64,000 nt of DNA from Achromobacter animicus (GTDB lineage Bacteria > Pseudomonadota > Gammaproteobacteria > Burkholderiales > Burkholderiaceae_B): positions 1 to 64,000 of the forward strand of contig NZ_CADIJM010000017.1 in NCBI RefSeq assembly GCF_902859585.1. The letters are read 5' to 3'. Below the pieces are notes generated by a model. The model made no database searches and had not been told where the DNA came from. It worked only from the letters and a program-made list of their open reading frames with translations. Positions 35,090 to 42,246 of this stretch are shown piece by piece (the stretch's first letter is position 1; each line of letters starts with the position of its first letter). Both the position numbers and the translations under genes were made by a program.

Positions 35090-35767
35090 ATGGATCTGAA
35101 TGCCCTGCTGTTCTCGTTTTTCAACGCTGAGGTCGCCTGGCGCTACCTGCCCGACATCCTGGCCGGCATGTGGGTCACGCTGCAATTGGGCGTGGCGGTT
35201 GCCGCGACCGGCGTGGCGCTTGGCCTGGTGCTAGCCGTGGTGCGTGCGCTGCGTATCCGGCCGGTGAACTTCCTGATCATCTGCTTTGCCGACATCCTGC
35301 GCGCGCTGCCGCCGCTGGTGGTGATCATGGTGTTGTTCTTCGCATTCCCGTACATCAACCTGTCGATGTCGGCGTTCATGGCGTGTTGGCTGTCGCTGTC
35401 GCTGGTATTGGCCGCGTTCGCCGAGGAAATCTTCTGGGCAGGCATTCTGTCCGTGCCGCGCGGCCAAGCCGAGGCGGCGCGCTCCACCGGGCTGAACTGG
35501 CTGCAGAGCATGGTGTATGTCGTGATGCCGCAGGCGATGCGGCTGACGGTCGCGCCGCTGACCAACCGGGTCATCGCCATTACGAAGAGCACCGCGCTGG
35601 GTTCGGTCGTGGGTTTGAGCGAAGTGCTCAACAACGCCCAATCGGCCAGCAGCAACGCGGGCAACGCCACGCCGCTGACCTTGGCCGCGGTGGCGTGCCT
35701 GCTGATCTTTTTGCCCGTGGTCGTGCTGGGACGCTGGACCGAAACCCGCTTCAAGTGGAAGCACTGA
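35090..35767 (+). CDS. Amino-acid-type ABC transporter permease, first
   Basis: 225-residue inner-membrane protein of the HisM/GlnP family. About five membrane segments are visible, and the cytosolic EAA-type loop that contacts the ATPase reads VPRGQAEAARSTGLNWLQ. The gene lies 20 bases after the ATPase gene. It pairs with the second permease (35869-36543); the two share the loop motif but differ elsewhere, as in heteromeric importers. Confidence 0.92.
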   Translation: MDLNALLFSFFNAEVAWRYLPDILAGMWVTLQLGVAVAATGVALGLVLAVVRALRIRPVNFLIICFADILRALPPLVVIMVLFFAFPYINLSMSAFMACWLSLSLVLAAFAEEIFWAGILSVPRGQAEAARSTGLNWLQSMVYVVMPQAMRLTVAPLTNRVIAITKSTALGSVVGLSEVLNNAQSASSNAGNATPLTLAAVACLLIFLPVVVLGRWTETRFKWKH

Positions 35768-35868
35768 CCCCGGACGCATCTTTACGAATACATATCGGAC
35801 GGGAAGCAAGGCCGATCACACCCGCCCGGCACAACAAGGGAGCCCCGAACGGGCCCCAGGGGAACCGC

Positions 35869-36543
35869 ATGGACGAAATCCTGCAGAATTTCTTCAATCT
35901 GAACATCTATGTCAGCGTCGCGCCGTACCTCTTGCAGGGGCTGGGGCGCACGCTGATGCTGTCGGCCATGGTGATCCCGGTGGGACTGGCCTCGGGACTG
36001 CTCATCGGCGTGCTGTCCGTCACGCTGAAAGCCCGCTGGTCGCGCGTGCTGCTGGCCATCTACATCGACTTCTTCCGCGCATTGCCGCCGCTGGTGCTGC
36101 TGATCTTCATTTACTTCGGGGCGCCGTTCCTGGGCCTGGACCTGCCCAAGCTGCTGGCGGTGGCCGTGGGCTTCATGCTGAACAATTCGTCCTATTACGG
36201 CGAGGTCTTCCGTGCCGGGCTGGAAAGCGTGCCGCGCGGGCAGATCGAGGCGGCGCGCTCAACCGGCCTGTCCGCCTGGCAGACGATGTGGCACGTGCAG
36301 ATTCCGCAGGCCACGCGCAACGTCATGCCCGATCTCATCAGCAACACGCTCGAAGTGGTCAAGCTGACCACACTGGCCAGCGCCGTGGCGCTGCCGGAAC
36401 TGCTGCGGGTGGCGCGCGACGCCCAGTCGCTGGTGTACAACCCGTCGCCCATCGTGCTGGCGGCGCTGTTCTACCTGGCGCTGCTGTGGCCGGTGGTGCG
36501 GCTGCTCAGCCGGCTGGAACACCGGCAGCTTTCCCGGCATTGA
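35869..36543 (+). CDS. Amino-acid-type ABC transporter permease, second
   Basis: 224 residues, HisQ/GlnP family, with membrane segments and the EAA-type loop VPRGQIEAARSTGLSAWQ. ATG 35869 is chosen because AGGGGAA precedes it and because the longer open frame reads back into the first permease gene in another phase. A 101-base gap separates it from the first permease. It is the last gene of the hydantoin operon; no clear terminator follows, only a short tandem repeat. Confidence 0.9.
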   Translation: MDEILQNFFNLNIYVSVAPYLLQGLGRTLMLSAMVIPVGLASGLLIGVLSVTLKARWSRVLLAIYIDFFRALPPLVLLIFIYFGAPFLGLDLPKLLAVAVGFMLNNSSYYGEVFRAGLESVPRGQIEAARSTGLSAWQTMWHVQIPQATRNVMPDLISNTLEVVKLTTLASAVALPELLRVARDAQSLVYNPSPIVLAALFYLALLWPVVRLLSRLEHRQLSRH

Positions 36544-36550
36544 CCCTTTT

Positions 36551-36598
36551 AGCGCGGCGGCCAGTGCGGCGGCCAGCGCGGCGGTCAGCGCGGCGGCC
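36551..36598. repeat. 12-bp tandem repeat, four copies
   Basis: Four contiguous units of AGCGCGGCGGCC, with single changes in the second and third units, just after the last permease gene. No reading frame or stem-loop function was recognised. Replication slippage of a GC-rich unit is the simplest origin. Confidence 0.75.
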
Positions 36599-36678
36599 CG
36601 GCTCGCCCCTGGAACTTCCTGTGGGGCGCCCGCAACAATGCGTGCTGCGCACCGCGCGGACCGGACCAGCGCGCGCCC

Positions 36679-36715
36679 TATAATTCCGCGTAGCGCCGCC
36701 CTCTGAGGCGGCGCT
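36679..36715 (+). promoter_or_regulatory. argA -10 box and 5' leader hairpin
   Basis: A perfect TATAAT (36679-36684) is followed seven bases later by a 9-bp perfect inverted repeat, AGCGCCGCC / GGCGGCGCT (36692-36715), with a six-base loop. The predicted start of transcription lies at the foot of the hairpin. No -35 match is seen. The argA ATG is at 36779, so the leader would be about 88 bases. Confidence 0.5.
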
Positions 36716-36778
36716 CTCCGCACGGCCTGCCGGCCTGCGCCGTCCCGCGACCCATAGGATTGTTAAGCAACTCACACC

Positions 36779-38137
36779 ATGCCCGACCTGGAACCAGACA
36801 CCGTCTCCGCCCTTGAAGCCCCTGAATTCGCCGCCGCACAGTTTGTGCGATGGTTCCGAGACGTGGCCCCCTACGTGCACGCGTTCCGAGGCAAGACCTT
36901 CGTGGTGGCATTTGGCGGCGAACTCGTGCAGGCGGGCGCGTTGAACGCCCTGGTCCAGGATCTGTCCCTGCTGTCGTCGCTGGGCATCCGGCTGGTGCTG
37001 GTGCACGGCTCGCGGCCCCAGGTCAACGAGCAACTGCGCCTGAAGGGCTACACGCAGCAGTTCGACCGGGGCCTGTCCCCCACCGACGCCGCCGCGCTGG
37101 AATGCGCCAAGGAAGCCGCCGGCGAGATCCGCCTGGACATCGAAGCCGCCTTCAGCCAGGGGCTGCCCAACACGCCCATGTCGCACGCGCACATCCGCGT
37201 GATCTCCGGCAATTTCGTTACCGCGCGTCCCACGGGCGTGCTGGACGGTGTGGATTACAAGCACACCGGCCAGGTGCGCAAGATCGACATCGAGGCGCTG
37301 AAGTTCGCCATCGAGAAAGGCTCGTCGGTCGTGCTGCTGTCGCCGCTGGGGTTCTCGCCCACCGGCGACGCCTTCAATCTGGCGATGGAAGACCTGGCCA
37401 CCAGCGTGGCCGTAGGCCTGCGCGCCGAAAAGCTGATTTTCCTGTCCAGCTCGCAGGGCGTGCTGAACGACGATGGCACGCTGGACACCGAACTGGCGCG
37501 CGTGGATGCTGACGCGCTGCTGGCGGGCGGCGAGCTGGACGAAGAGACCCATTCCTTCCTGCAGTACGCCTCGCTCGCGGTCAAGCGCGGCGTGGCCCGC
37601 GCCCACCTGCTGCCGTTCGAGCTGGACGGCAGCGTGCTGCTCGAGATCTTCACCCACGACGGCGTGGGCACCATGGTGGTCGAGGACACGCTGGATGACC
37701 TGCGCCCTGCCACCATCGACGACGTGGGCGCCATCCTCAGTCTCATCGAGCCGCTGGAAGCCGACGGCACGCTGGTGCCGCGTCCGCGCAGCGTGGTCGA
37801 GCGCGACGTCGAAAACTTCACTGTGCTGGAGCACGACGGCGTCATCTACGGCTGCGCGGCGCTGCATGACTTCCACGACGAGCAGATGGCCGAAATGGCC
37901 TGCCTGATCGTGCATCCCGAGTGGCAAGGCTCCGGCGAAGGCGAGATCCTGCTGCGCCACATGGAATCGCGCGCCCGCGCGCTGGGCGCCAAACGGCTGT
38001 TCGTGCTGACCACGCGTACCTCGCACTGGTTCATGAAGCGCGGTTTCGTGCAGGGCGGCATCACCGACCTGCCCCGCGAAAAGCAGAACAACTACAACCG
38101 CTCCCGCAACAGCCTGGTGTTCATCAAGAAGCTCTGA
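36779..38137 (+). CDS. argA: Amino-acid N-acetyltransferase (N-acetylglutamate synthase)
   Basis: First step of arginine synthesis: glutamate plus acetyl-CoA to N-acetylglutamate. 452 residues, close to E. coli ArgA (443). An amino acid kinase-like domain (about 25-290; VVAFGGELVQAG, LVLVHGSRPQVNEQL) would bind arginine for feedback control. A GNAT domain follows (about 300-445; MACLIVHPEWQGSGEGEIL, RTSHWFMKRGFVQGG). It is a single gene with its own promoter and a hairpin leader. argD and argF lie 22 kb away in the same window, so arginine genes are scattered, as usual in this group. Confidence 0.95.
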   Translation: MPDLEPDTVSALEAPEFAAAQFVRWFRDVAPYVHAFRGKTFVVAFGGELVQAGALNALVQDLSLLSSLGIRLVLVHGSRPQVNEQLRLKGYTQQFDRGLSPTDAAALECAKEAAGEIRLDIEAAFSQGLPNTPMSHAHIRVISGNFVTARPTGVLDGVDYKHTGQVRKIDIEALKFAIEKGSSVVLLSPLGFSPTGDAFNLAMEDLATSVAVGLRAEKLIFLSSSQGVLNDDGTLDTELARVDADALLAGGELDEETHSFLQYASLAVKRGVARAHLLPFELDGSVLLEIFTHDGVGTMVVEDTLDDLRPATIDDVGAILSLIEPLEADGTLVPRPRSVVERDVENFTVLEHDGVIYGCAALHDFHDEQMAEMACLIVHPEWQGSGEGEILLRHMESRARALGAKRLFVLTTRTSHWFMKRGFVQGGITDLPREKQNNYNRSRNSLVFIKKL

Positions 38138-38241
38138 CCCCGGCCTGCGGCGCGATTCCGCGGTAAGCAAGAGGGGCTTGGCGCCCGACGCACGCCAAGC
38201 CCGCTAAAATGTGGCGTTATTCATTTTTCCGGCAGCGAACC

Positions 38242-38514
38242 ATGGCCCGTATCGTCAACTGTGTGAAACTGAAACGTGAAGCCGAAGGGCTGGACTACCC
38301 GCCCTACCCCGGCGAAGTCGGCACCCGCATCTGGCAGAGCATTTCCAAGGAAGCGTGGGAAGACTGGAAAGGCGTGCAGACCCGCCTGGTGAACGAAAAC
38401 CGCCTGAACCTGGCCGACGCCCGCGCACGCAAATACCTGCAGCAGCAAATGGAGCGTTTCCTGTTCGAAGACGGCAGCGTCGAAGCCGACGGCTACGTTC
38501 CTCCCTCGGCCTGA
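38242..38514 (+). CDS. yggX: Probable Fe(2+)-trafficking protein YggX
   Basis: 90-residue cytosolic protein of the YggX family, which protects iron-sulfur clusters from oxidative damage. The N-terminus [25 protein letters not shown]-type pattern with the single conserved Cys7 is present, and QQQMERFLF is near the C-terminus. ATG 38242 matches the family start; the open frame extends 11 codons upstream without support. A hairpin (38174-38202) lies upstream and a strong terminator follows. Confidence 0.93.
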   Translation: MARIVNCVKLKREAEGLDYPPYPGEVGTRIWQSISKEAWEDWKGVQTRLVNENRLNLADARARKYLQQQMERFLFEDGSVEADGYVPPSA

Positions 38515-38550
38515 TCCGCCCCCGCCGCGCCTTCGGGCATGCGGCACGGC

Positions 38551-38582
38551 AAAGCCCCTCGCACGCGAGGGGCTTTGTTTTT
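38551..38582 (+). terminator. yggX terminator
   Basis: 11-bp perfect stem AAAGCCCCTCG / CGAGGGGCTTT with a CACG loop, then G and five T. It lies 36 bases after the yggX stop codon. Confidence 0.9.
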
Positions 38583-38659
38583 GCGGCGCGCCGATACGCA
38601 CCGCCAGCGTGCAGGCGAAGGCCTTAAGATTCAAGGTTGCAGACCGTATTAAAGCTGTC

Positions 38660-40612
38660 ATGAAAGAAGAATCGCGCCCGCCCCTCCACCCGGACCCGTC
38701 CCCTGTCATTGCGCGCGCGTTGGCGATCGAACCCGACCGCAAGACCGGCACGCTGCAGGATGTGCGGCATGTCGTGATCCTGATGCAGGAGAACCGGTCC
38801 TTCGACCATTACTTCGGCACGCTGCCCGGCGTGCGCGGATTCGCCGATCCGCATCCCGTGCCCACGCGCGCGGGCACGGTGCTGACGCAGACCGATGGCA
38901 ACGCGCATTGCCGCCCCTACGACTTGCAGACAGAGGTCGCCAGCGACAAGCCGGTCGGCTACATCACGCCGCACACCTGGAACGATTCGCAGCGCGCCTG
39001 GAACGACGGCCGCATGGATCAGTGGCTGTCCGCCAAGACCCGGCTGGGCATGGGAGCCTACCGCAGCGCCGACGTGCCGTTTCAGACCGCGCTGGCCAAT
39101 GCCTTCACGTTGTGCGATGCCTATCACTGCTCGGTCCAGGCCGGCACCAATCCCAACCGGCTGTTTCTGTGGACCGGCACCAACGACCCGCAGGGCGCGG
39201 CCGGCGGCCCCGCGCTGGTCAACACCTACGACCGGCTGGGTCCGGCGGGTGAAGGCTATTCCTGGACCACATACCCCGAGCGTCTGCAGGACGCCGACGT
39301 GACCTGGTGCATCTACCAGGACATGGCGGACAACTACAACGACAATCCGCTCGCGGGCTTTCAGCATTACCGACGGCAGCATGCGGGCAACATGGGCAAC
39401 GCCCCGCTGCGCGACCGCGCGCTGGCCACGCGCACGCTGGACGATCTGGCGCGCGATGTCGCGGACGGCACGCTGCCGGCCGTGTCGTGGATCATCGCGC
39501 CCACGGCGGATTCGGAACATCCCGAGGTCTCGTCACCTCGCCAGGGCGGCGCCTACACCGAGCGCGTGCTGGACATTCTGACGGCGAATCCCGACACGTG
39601 GAGCCGTTGCGTCCTGTTCGTCACCTACGACGAAAACGATTGCTTCTTCGACCACGTGCCCCCGCCTGCCCCGCCGGCGCGCCACCCGGACGGCGAGTCG
39701 GGCGGCCTGTCCACCGTGGAACTGGACGGCGAATACCACGACGCGCGCCGTGGTCCCAGCGCGTCCACGGCCGACGATCCGGCCGGGTTGTACGGACGCG
39801 CCTTCGGCCTGGGCCCCCGCGTGCCGATGCTGGTGGTCTCGCCCTGGAGCCGCGGCGGCTGGGTCAATTCGCAGGTGTTCGACCACACGTCGGTCATCCG
39901 ATTCCTGGAAGCGCGCTTTGGCGTGGCCGAACCCAACATCAGCCCCTGGCGCCGCGCAGTGGCGGGCGATCTGACGACGGCCTTCGATTTTGCCGGCGAC
40001 AGATGTTCGCATCACCCCGACAGCCACCGCCACGCGTGTCCTCTGCCCTACGTGCTGGAAGCCGTAGGCAAGATCACGGCCGACGGCCAGCATTACCGCC
40101 TGACGCTGCGCAACCCGGGCGGCGCGGGCGCCGTGCTGCATGTCTACGACCGCCTTGCGCTGGCGCATCCGCCCCGGCGCTACACGGTGGGCGCGGGCGC
40201 GCGTCTGGATGACGGATGGAGGCTGGCCGCGGGTGGCGCGTACGATCTCTGGCTGTTGGGACCGGATGGCTTTCACCGGGCGTTCCGCGGCGATGCGCAG
40301 GATGCGGGCACGCTTGAAGCGCAGTTGGTGCCCGTGACCTCGGGCCTGCGCCTGCGGCTCGTGAACCACGGCGACATGCCGCAGCCGGTCAGGGTGGAGT
40401 CGCGCATGAACGATGGCTGGCGCGCGATGGCCCACGTGCCCGCGGGCGGCGCGGTCGAGCTCAAATACGCCGGCTGCGAGGGCTGGTACGACCTGGAAGT
40501 GGGTGCGCCGGCGATGCCGGCCTTTGGACGCCGGCTGGCGGGCCGCATCGACGCGGGCAAGCCGGGGGTGCCGGATCCCCGGCTGTGCCAGGGAGCGGCG
40601 CTGCCGCTGTGA
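38660..40612 (+). CDS. Phosphocholine-type phospholipase C family protein without a Tat signal
   Basis: 650 residues, alkaline-phosphatase-like fold. The hallmark VVILMQENRSFDHYFGTLPG is at about residues 37-56, with HCSVQAGTNPNR, FVTYDENDCFFDHVPPP and SPWSRGGWVNSQVFDHTS further on, then two C-terminal beta domains (about 455-640). These match the PlcN/PlcH family that cleaves phosphatidylcholine or sphingomyelin. Relatives start with a twin-arginine signal; here the family-like region begins around residue 14 and no signal or hydrophobic stretch precedes it. ATG 38660 has no clear ribosome site; a GTG at 38609 is an alternative, also without a signal. It converges on phoU. Confidence 0.87.
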   Translation: MKEESRPPLHPDPSPVIARALAIEPDRKTGTLQDVRHVVILMQENRSFDHYFGTLPGVRGFADPHPVPTRAGTVLTQTDGNAHCRPYDLQTEVASDKPVGYITPHTWNDSQRAWNDGRMDQWLSAKTRLGMGAYRSADVPFQTALANAFTLCDAYHCSVQAGTNPNRLFLWTGTNDPQGAAGGPALVNTYDRLGPAGEGYSWTTYPERLQDADVTWCIYQDMADNYNDNPLAGFQHYRRQHAGNMGNAPLRDRALATRTLDDLARDVADGTLPAVSWIIAPTADSEHPEVSSPRQGGAYTERVLDILTANPDTWSRCVLFVTYDENDCFFDHVPPPAPPARHPDGESGGLSTVELDGEYHDARRGPSASTADDPAGLYGRAFGLGPRVPMLVVSPWSRGGWVNSQVFDHTSVIRFLEARFGVAEPNISPWRRAVAGDLTTAFDFAGDRCSHHPDSHRHACPLPYVLEAVGKITADGQHYRLTLRNPGGAGAVLHVYDRLALAHPPRRYTVGAGARLDDGWRLAAGGAYDLWLLGPDGFHRAFRGDAQDAGTLEAQLVPVTSGLRLRLVNHGDMPQPVRVESRMNDGWRAMAHVPAGGAVELKYAGCEGWYDLEVGAPAMPAFGRRLAGRIDAGKPGVPDPRLCQGAALPL

Positions 40613-40633
40613 AGCGGCAGCCGGTCTTTCTGT

Positions 40634-41362
40634 TTACTGCTCCGAGTTGTCCTCGGTTTCTTCTTCGCCGCGCGCCAGGCGCTCGGTGTTCTTCACGCCG
40701 GTGTGACGCACGTCGGCGCCCTTGACCATGTAGATCACGCGTTCGGACATGTTCTTGGCATGATCGCCGATGCGCTCAAGCGCGCGGGCGATGAAGATCA
40801 TGTCGATGGCGCGTGAGATCGTGCGCGGATCTTCGATCATGTACGTGATCAGGTGACGCAGCGCGCCCTTCCATTCCTTGTCGACTTCCTTGTCGCTGCG
40901 CACGACGGCGGCGGCCTGGATGGGGTCGAGGCGGGCAAACGCGTCCAGCGCCTGGTGCAGCATGTTGCGCACGTTGGCGGCCATGTGGCGCAGTTCGATC
41001 ACCGGAATGTGGCGCAGTTCGCCTTCGTGGACGCGACGGGCGACGGTGGCGACCTTCTCGGCTTCGTCGCCGGAACGTTCCATGTCGGTCAGCATCTTGG
41101 ACACGGCCATCAGCATGCGCAGGTCGATGGCGGTGGGCTGATGCCGGGCCAGGATGCGGCTGATGCTTTCGTCGATCTCGACTTCGTGGCGGTTGACTTC
41201 CTTTTCCCGCTCGCGAACCTTTTCAACCAGCGACATGTCGCCGCTGGCCAGCGCATCGATCGCTTCCTGGATCATGGCTTCCACCACGCCGCCCATTTGC
41301 AAGAACTGCGAACGGACGCTTTCCAGATCGGCGTCGAACTGTTTGTTTGTATGCTCCGTCAT
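40634..41362 (-). CDS. phoU: Phosphate signalling complex protein PhoU
   Basis: 242-residue all-helical protein with two PhoU repeats. Metal-cluster motifs are visible as DMERSGDEAEKVA in the first half and ALERIGDHAKNMSE in the second. PhoU links the Pst phosphate importer to the PhoR sensor and keeps the Pho regulon off when phosphate is plentiful. Start 41362 has AGGGAG upstream. Unusually, no pst or phoB/phoR gene is adjacent. A candidate Pho box lies about 84 bases before the start. Confidence 0.95.
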   Translation of the reverse strand: MTEHTNKQFDADLESVRSQFLQMGGVVEAMIQEAIDALASGDMSLVEKVREREKEVNRHEVEIDESISRILARHQPTAIDLRMLMAVSKMLTDMERSGDEAEKVATVARRVHEGELRHIPVIELRHMAANVRNMLHQALDAFARLDPIQAAAVVRSDKEVDKEWKGALRHLITYMIEDPRTISRAIDMIFIARALERIGDHAKNMSERVIYMVKGADVRHTGVKNTERLARGEEETEDNSEQ

Positions 41363-41445
41363 CCGGGCTCCCTGCGTGGTTGATCTCATTGCATTGCCCC
41401 GAAAGTAGAGAGGTTACGAGATGGGCCTGCACAACCGGCAAGGTT

Positions 41446-41463
41446 ATGACCCAAGTGTGACAG
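41446..41463 (-). promoter_or_regulatory. Candidate Pho box upstream of phoU
   Basis: On the minus strand: CTGTCAC-ACTT-GGGTCAT, i.e. two 7-base direct repeats separated by 4 bases, the PhoB binding layout. The first repeat fits CTGTCAY fully, the second in five of seven positions. No good -10 box was found at the expected distance. Confidence 0.5.
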
Positions 41464-41526
41464 GATTATGAATGCGGGCCCCGCACCCCGCAAGACGGAG
41501 CGGCGGGACCCGCATCACAACCGGAC

Positions 41527-42207
41527 TCAGGTGCGGCGGTCCAGGCGGCGGATGCCGTTCTGGGTGGCCAACAGCGCCACGTCGGCGCCGGACAGCGCGA
41601 ACAGGCCGCAGGTCACGACGCCCGGCAGGTTGTTGACGATGGCCTCGAACGCGGGCGCGTCAGTAATGGAAAGACCCGACACGTCCAGGATGATGTTGCC
41701 GTTGTCGGTGACGAAGCCCTCGCGCAGGCGGGGCTGGCCGCCCAGCGCGGTCAGTGCGCGGGCCACGGATTCACGCGCCATCGGGATGACCTCGAGCGGC
41801 AGCGGGAACTTGCCCATCGTCTGGACCAGCTTGGATTCGTCGGCGATGCAGATGAAGCGCTCGGCTACCGAGGCCACGATCTTCTCGCGCGTGAGCGCGC
41901 CGCCGCCGCCCTTGATCATGTGCAGATCGGCGTTGATCTCGTCGGCGCCGTCCACGTAGATGGGCATCGTGGACACGTCGTTCAGATCCAGCACCTTCAG
42001 GCCGTGGCCGGCCAGGCGCGCCGCGCTGCGCTCGGAGCTGGCGACCGTTCCGCCGATGCGGCCCTTGAATCGCGCCAGGCCATCGATGAACAGGTCGGCG
42101 GTGGAACCGGTGCCCACGCCGATGATGACGTCAGGGCCGGCGACCTGTTCGACGAATTCCAGGGCCGCGTCGGCGGCTTGCTGCTTGAGTTCTTGCTGGG
42201 AGAGCAT
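41527..42207 (-). CDS. rpiA: Ribose-5-phosphate isomerase A
   Basis: 226 residues, the normal RpiA length. It interconverts ribose 5-phosphate and ribulose 5-phosphate in the pentose phosphate pathway. Family motifs: [13 protein letters not shown] (phosphate loop), DGADEIN with the catalytic Asp, and [12 protein letters not shown] with the catalytic Lys and Glu region. It lies between phoU and an acyl-CoA dehydrogenase gene on the same strand, with gaps of 164 and 39 bases. A GC-rich inverted repeat follows its stop (about 41464-41512) and may act as a terminator, though its T run is poor. Confidence 0.96.
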   Translation of the reverse strand: MLSQQELKQQAADAALEFVEQVAGPDVIIGVGTGSTADLFIDGLARFKGRIGGTVASSERSAARLAGHGLKVLDLNDVSTMPIYVDGADEINADLHMIKGGGGALTREKIVASVAERFICIADESKLVQTMGKFPLPLEVIPMARESVARALTALGGQPRLREGFVTDNGNIILDVSGLSITDAPAFEAIVNNLPGVVTCGLFALSGADVALLATQNGIRRLDRRT

Positions 42208-42246
42208 GGCGGTAGAAGTGCGGAAAAGTTGCTTGAGCCGGGAAAT

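Noticed and set aside
36551-36598. The short repeats as a CRISPR array
   Set aside because: Units are directly contiguous with no spacers and are far too short; no cas genes are nearby.
36506-38170. A 554-codon minus-strand frame antisense to argA
   Set aside because: argA is well supported; the antisense product has no domain and reads through the 12-bp repeat region.
38174-38202. Ten-bp inverted repeat between argA and yggX as the argA terminator
   Set aside because: The stem is good (GGGCTTGGCG/CGCCAAGCCC) but no T run follows; GCTAAAAT comes next, which may belong to the yggX promoter.
38655-38662. CTGTCAT at the phospholipase C start codon as a Pho box half-site
   Set aside because: No second repeat 11 bases away, and the motif includes the ATG, so it would sit inside the coding start.
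40601-40620. Hairpin CTGCCGC/GCGGCAG at the phospholipase C stop codon as a terminator
   Set aside because: Only 7 bp, spans the stop codon and is followed by a mixed sequence rather than a T run; possible but not strong enough to list.
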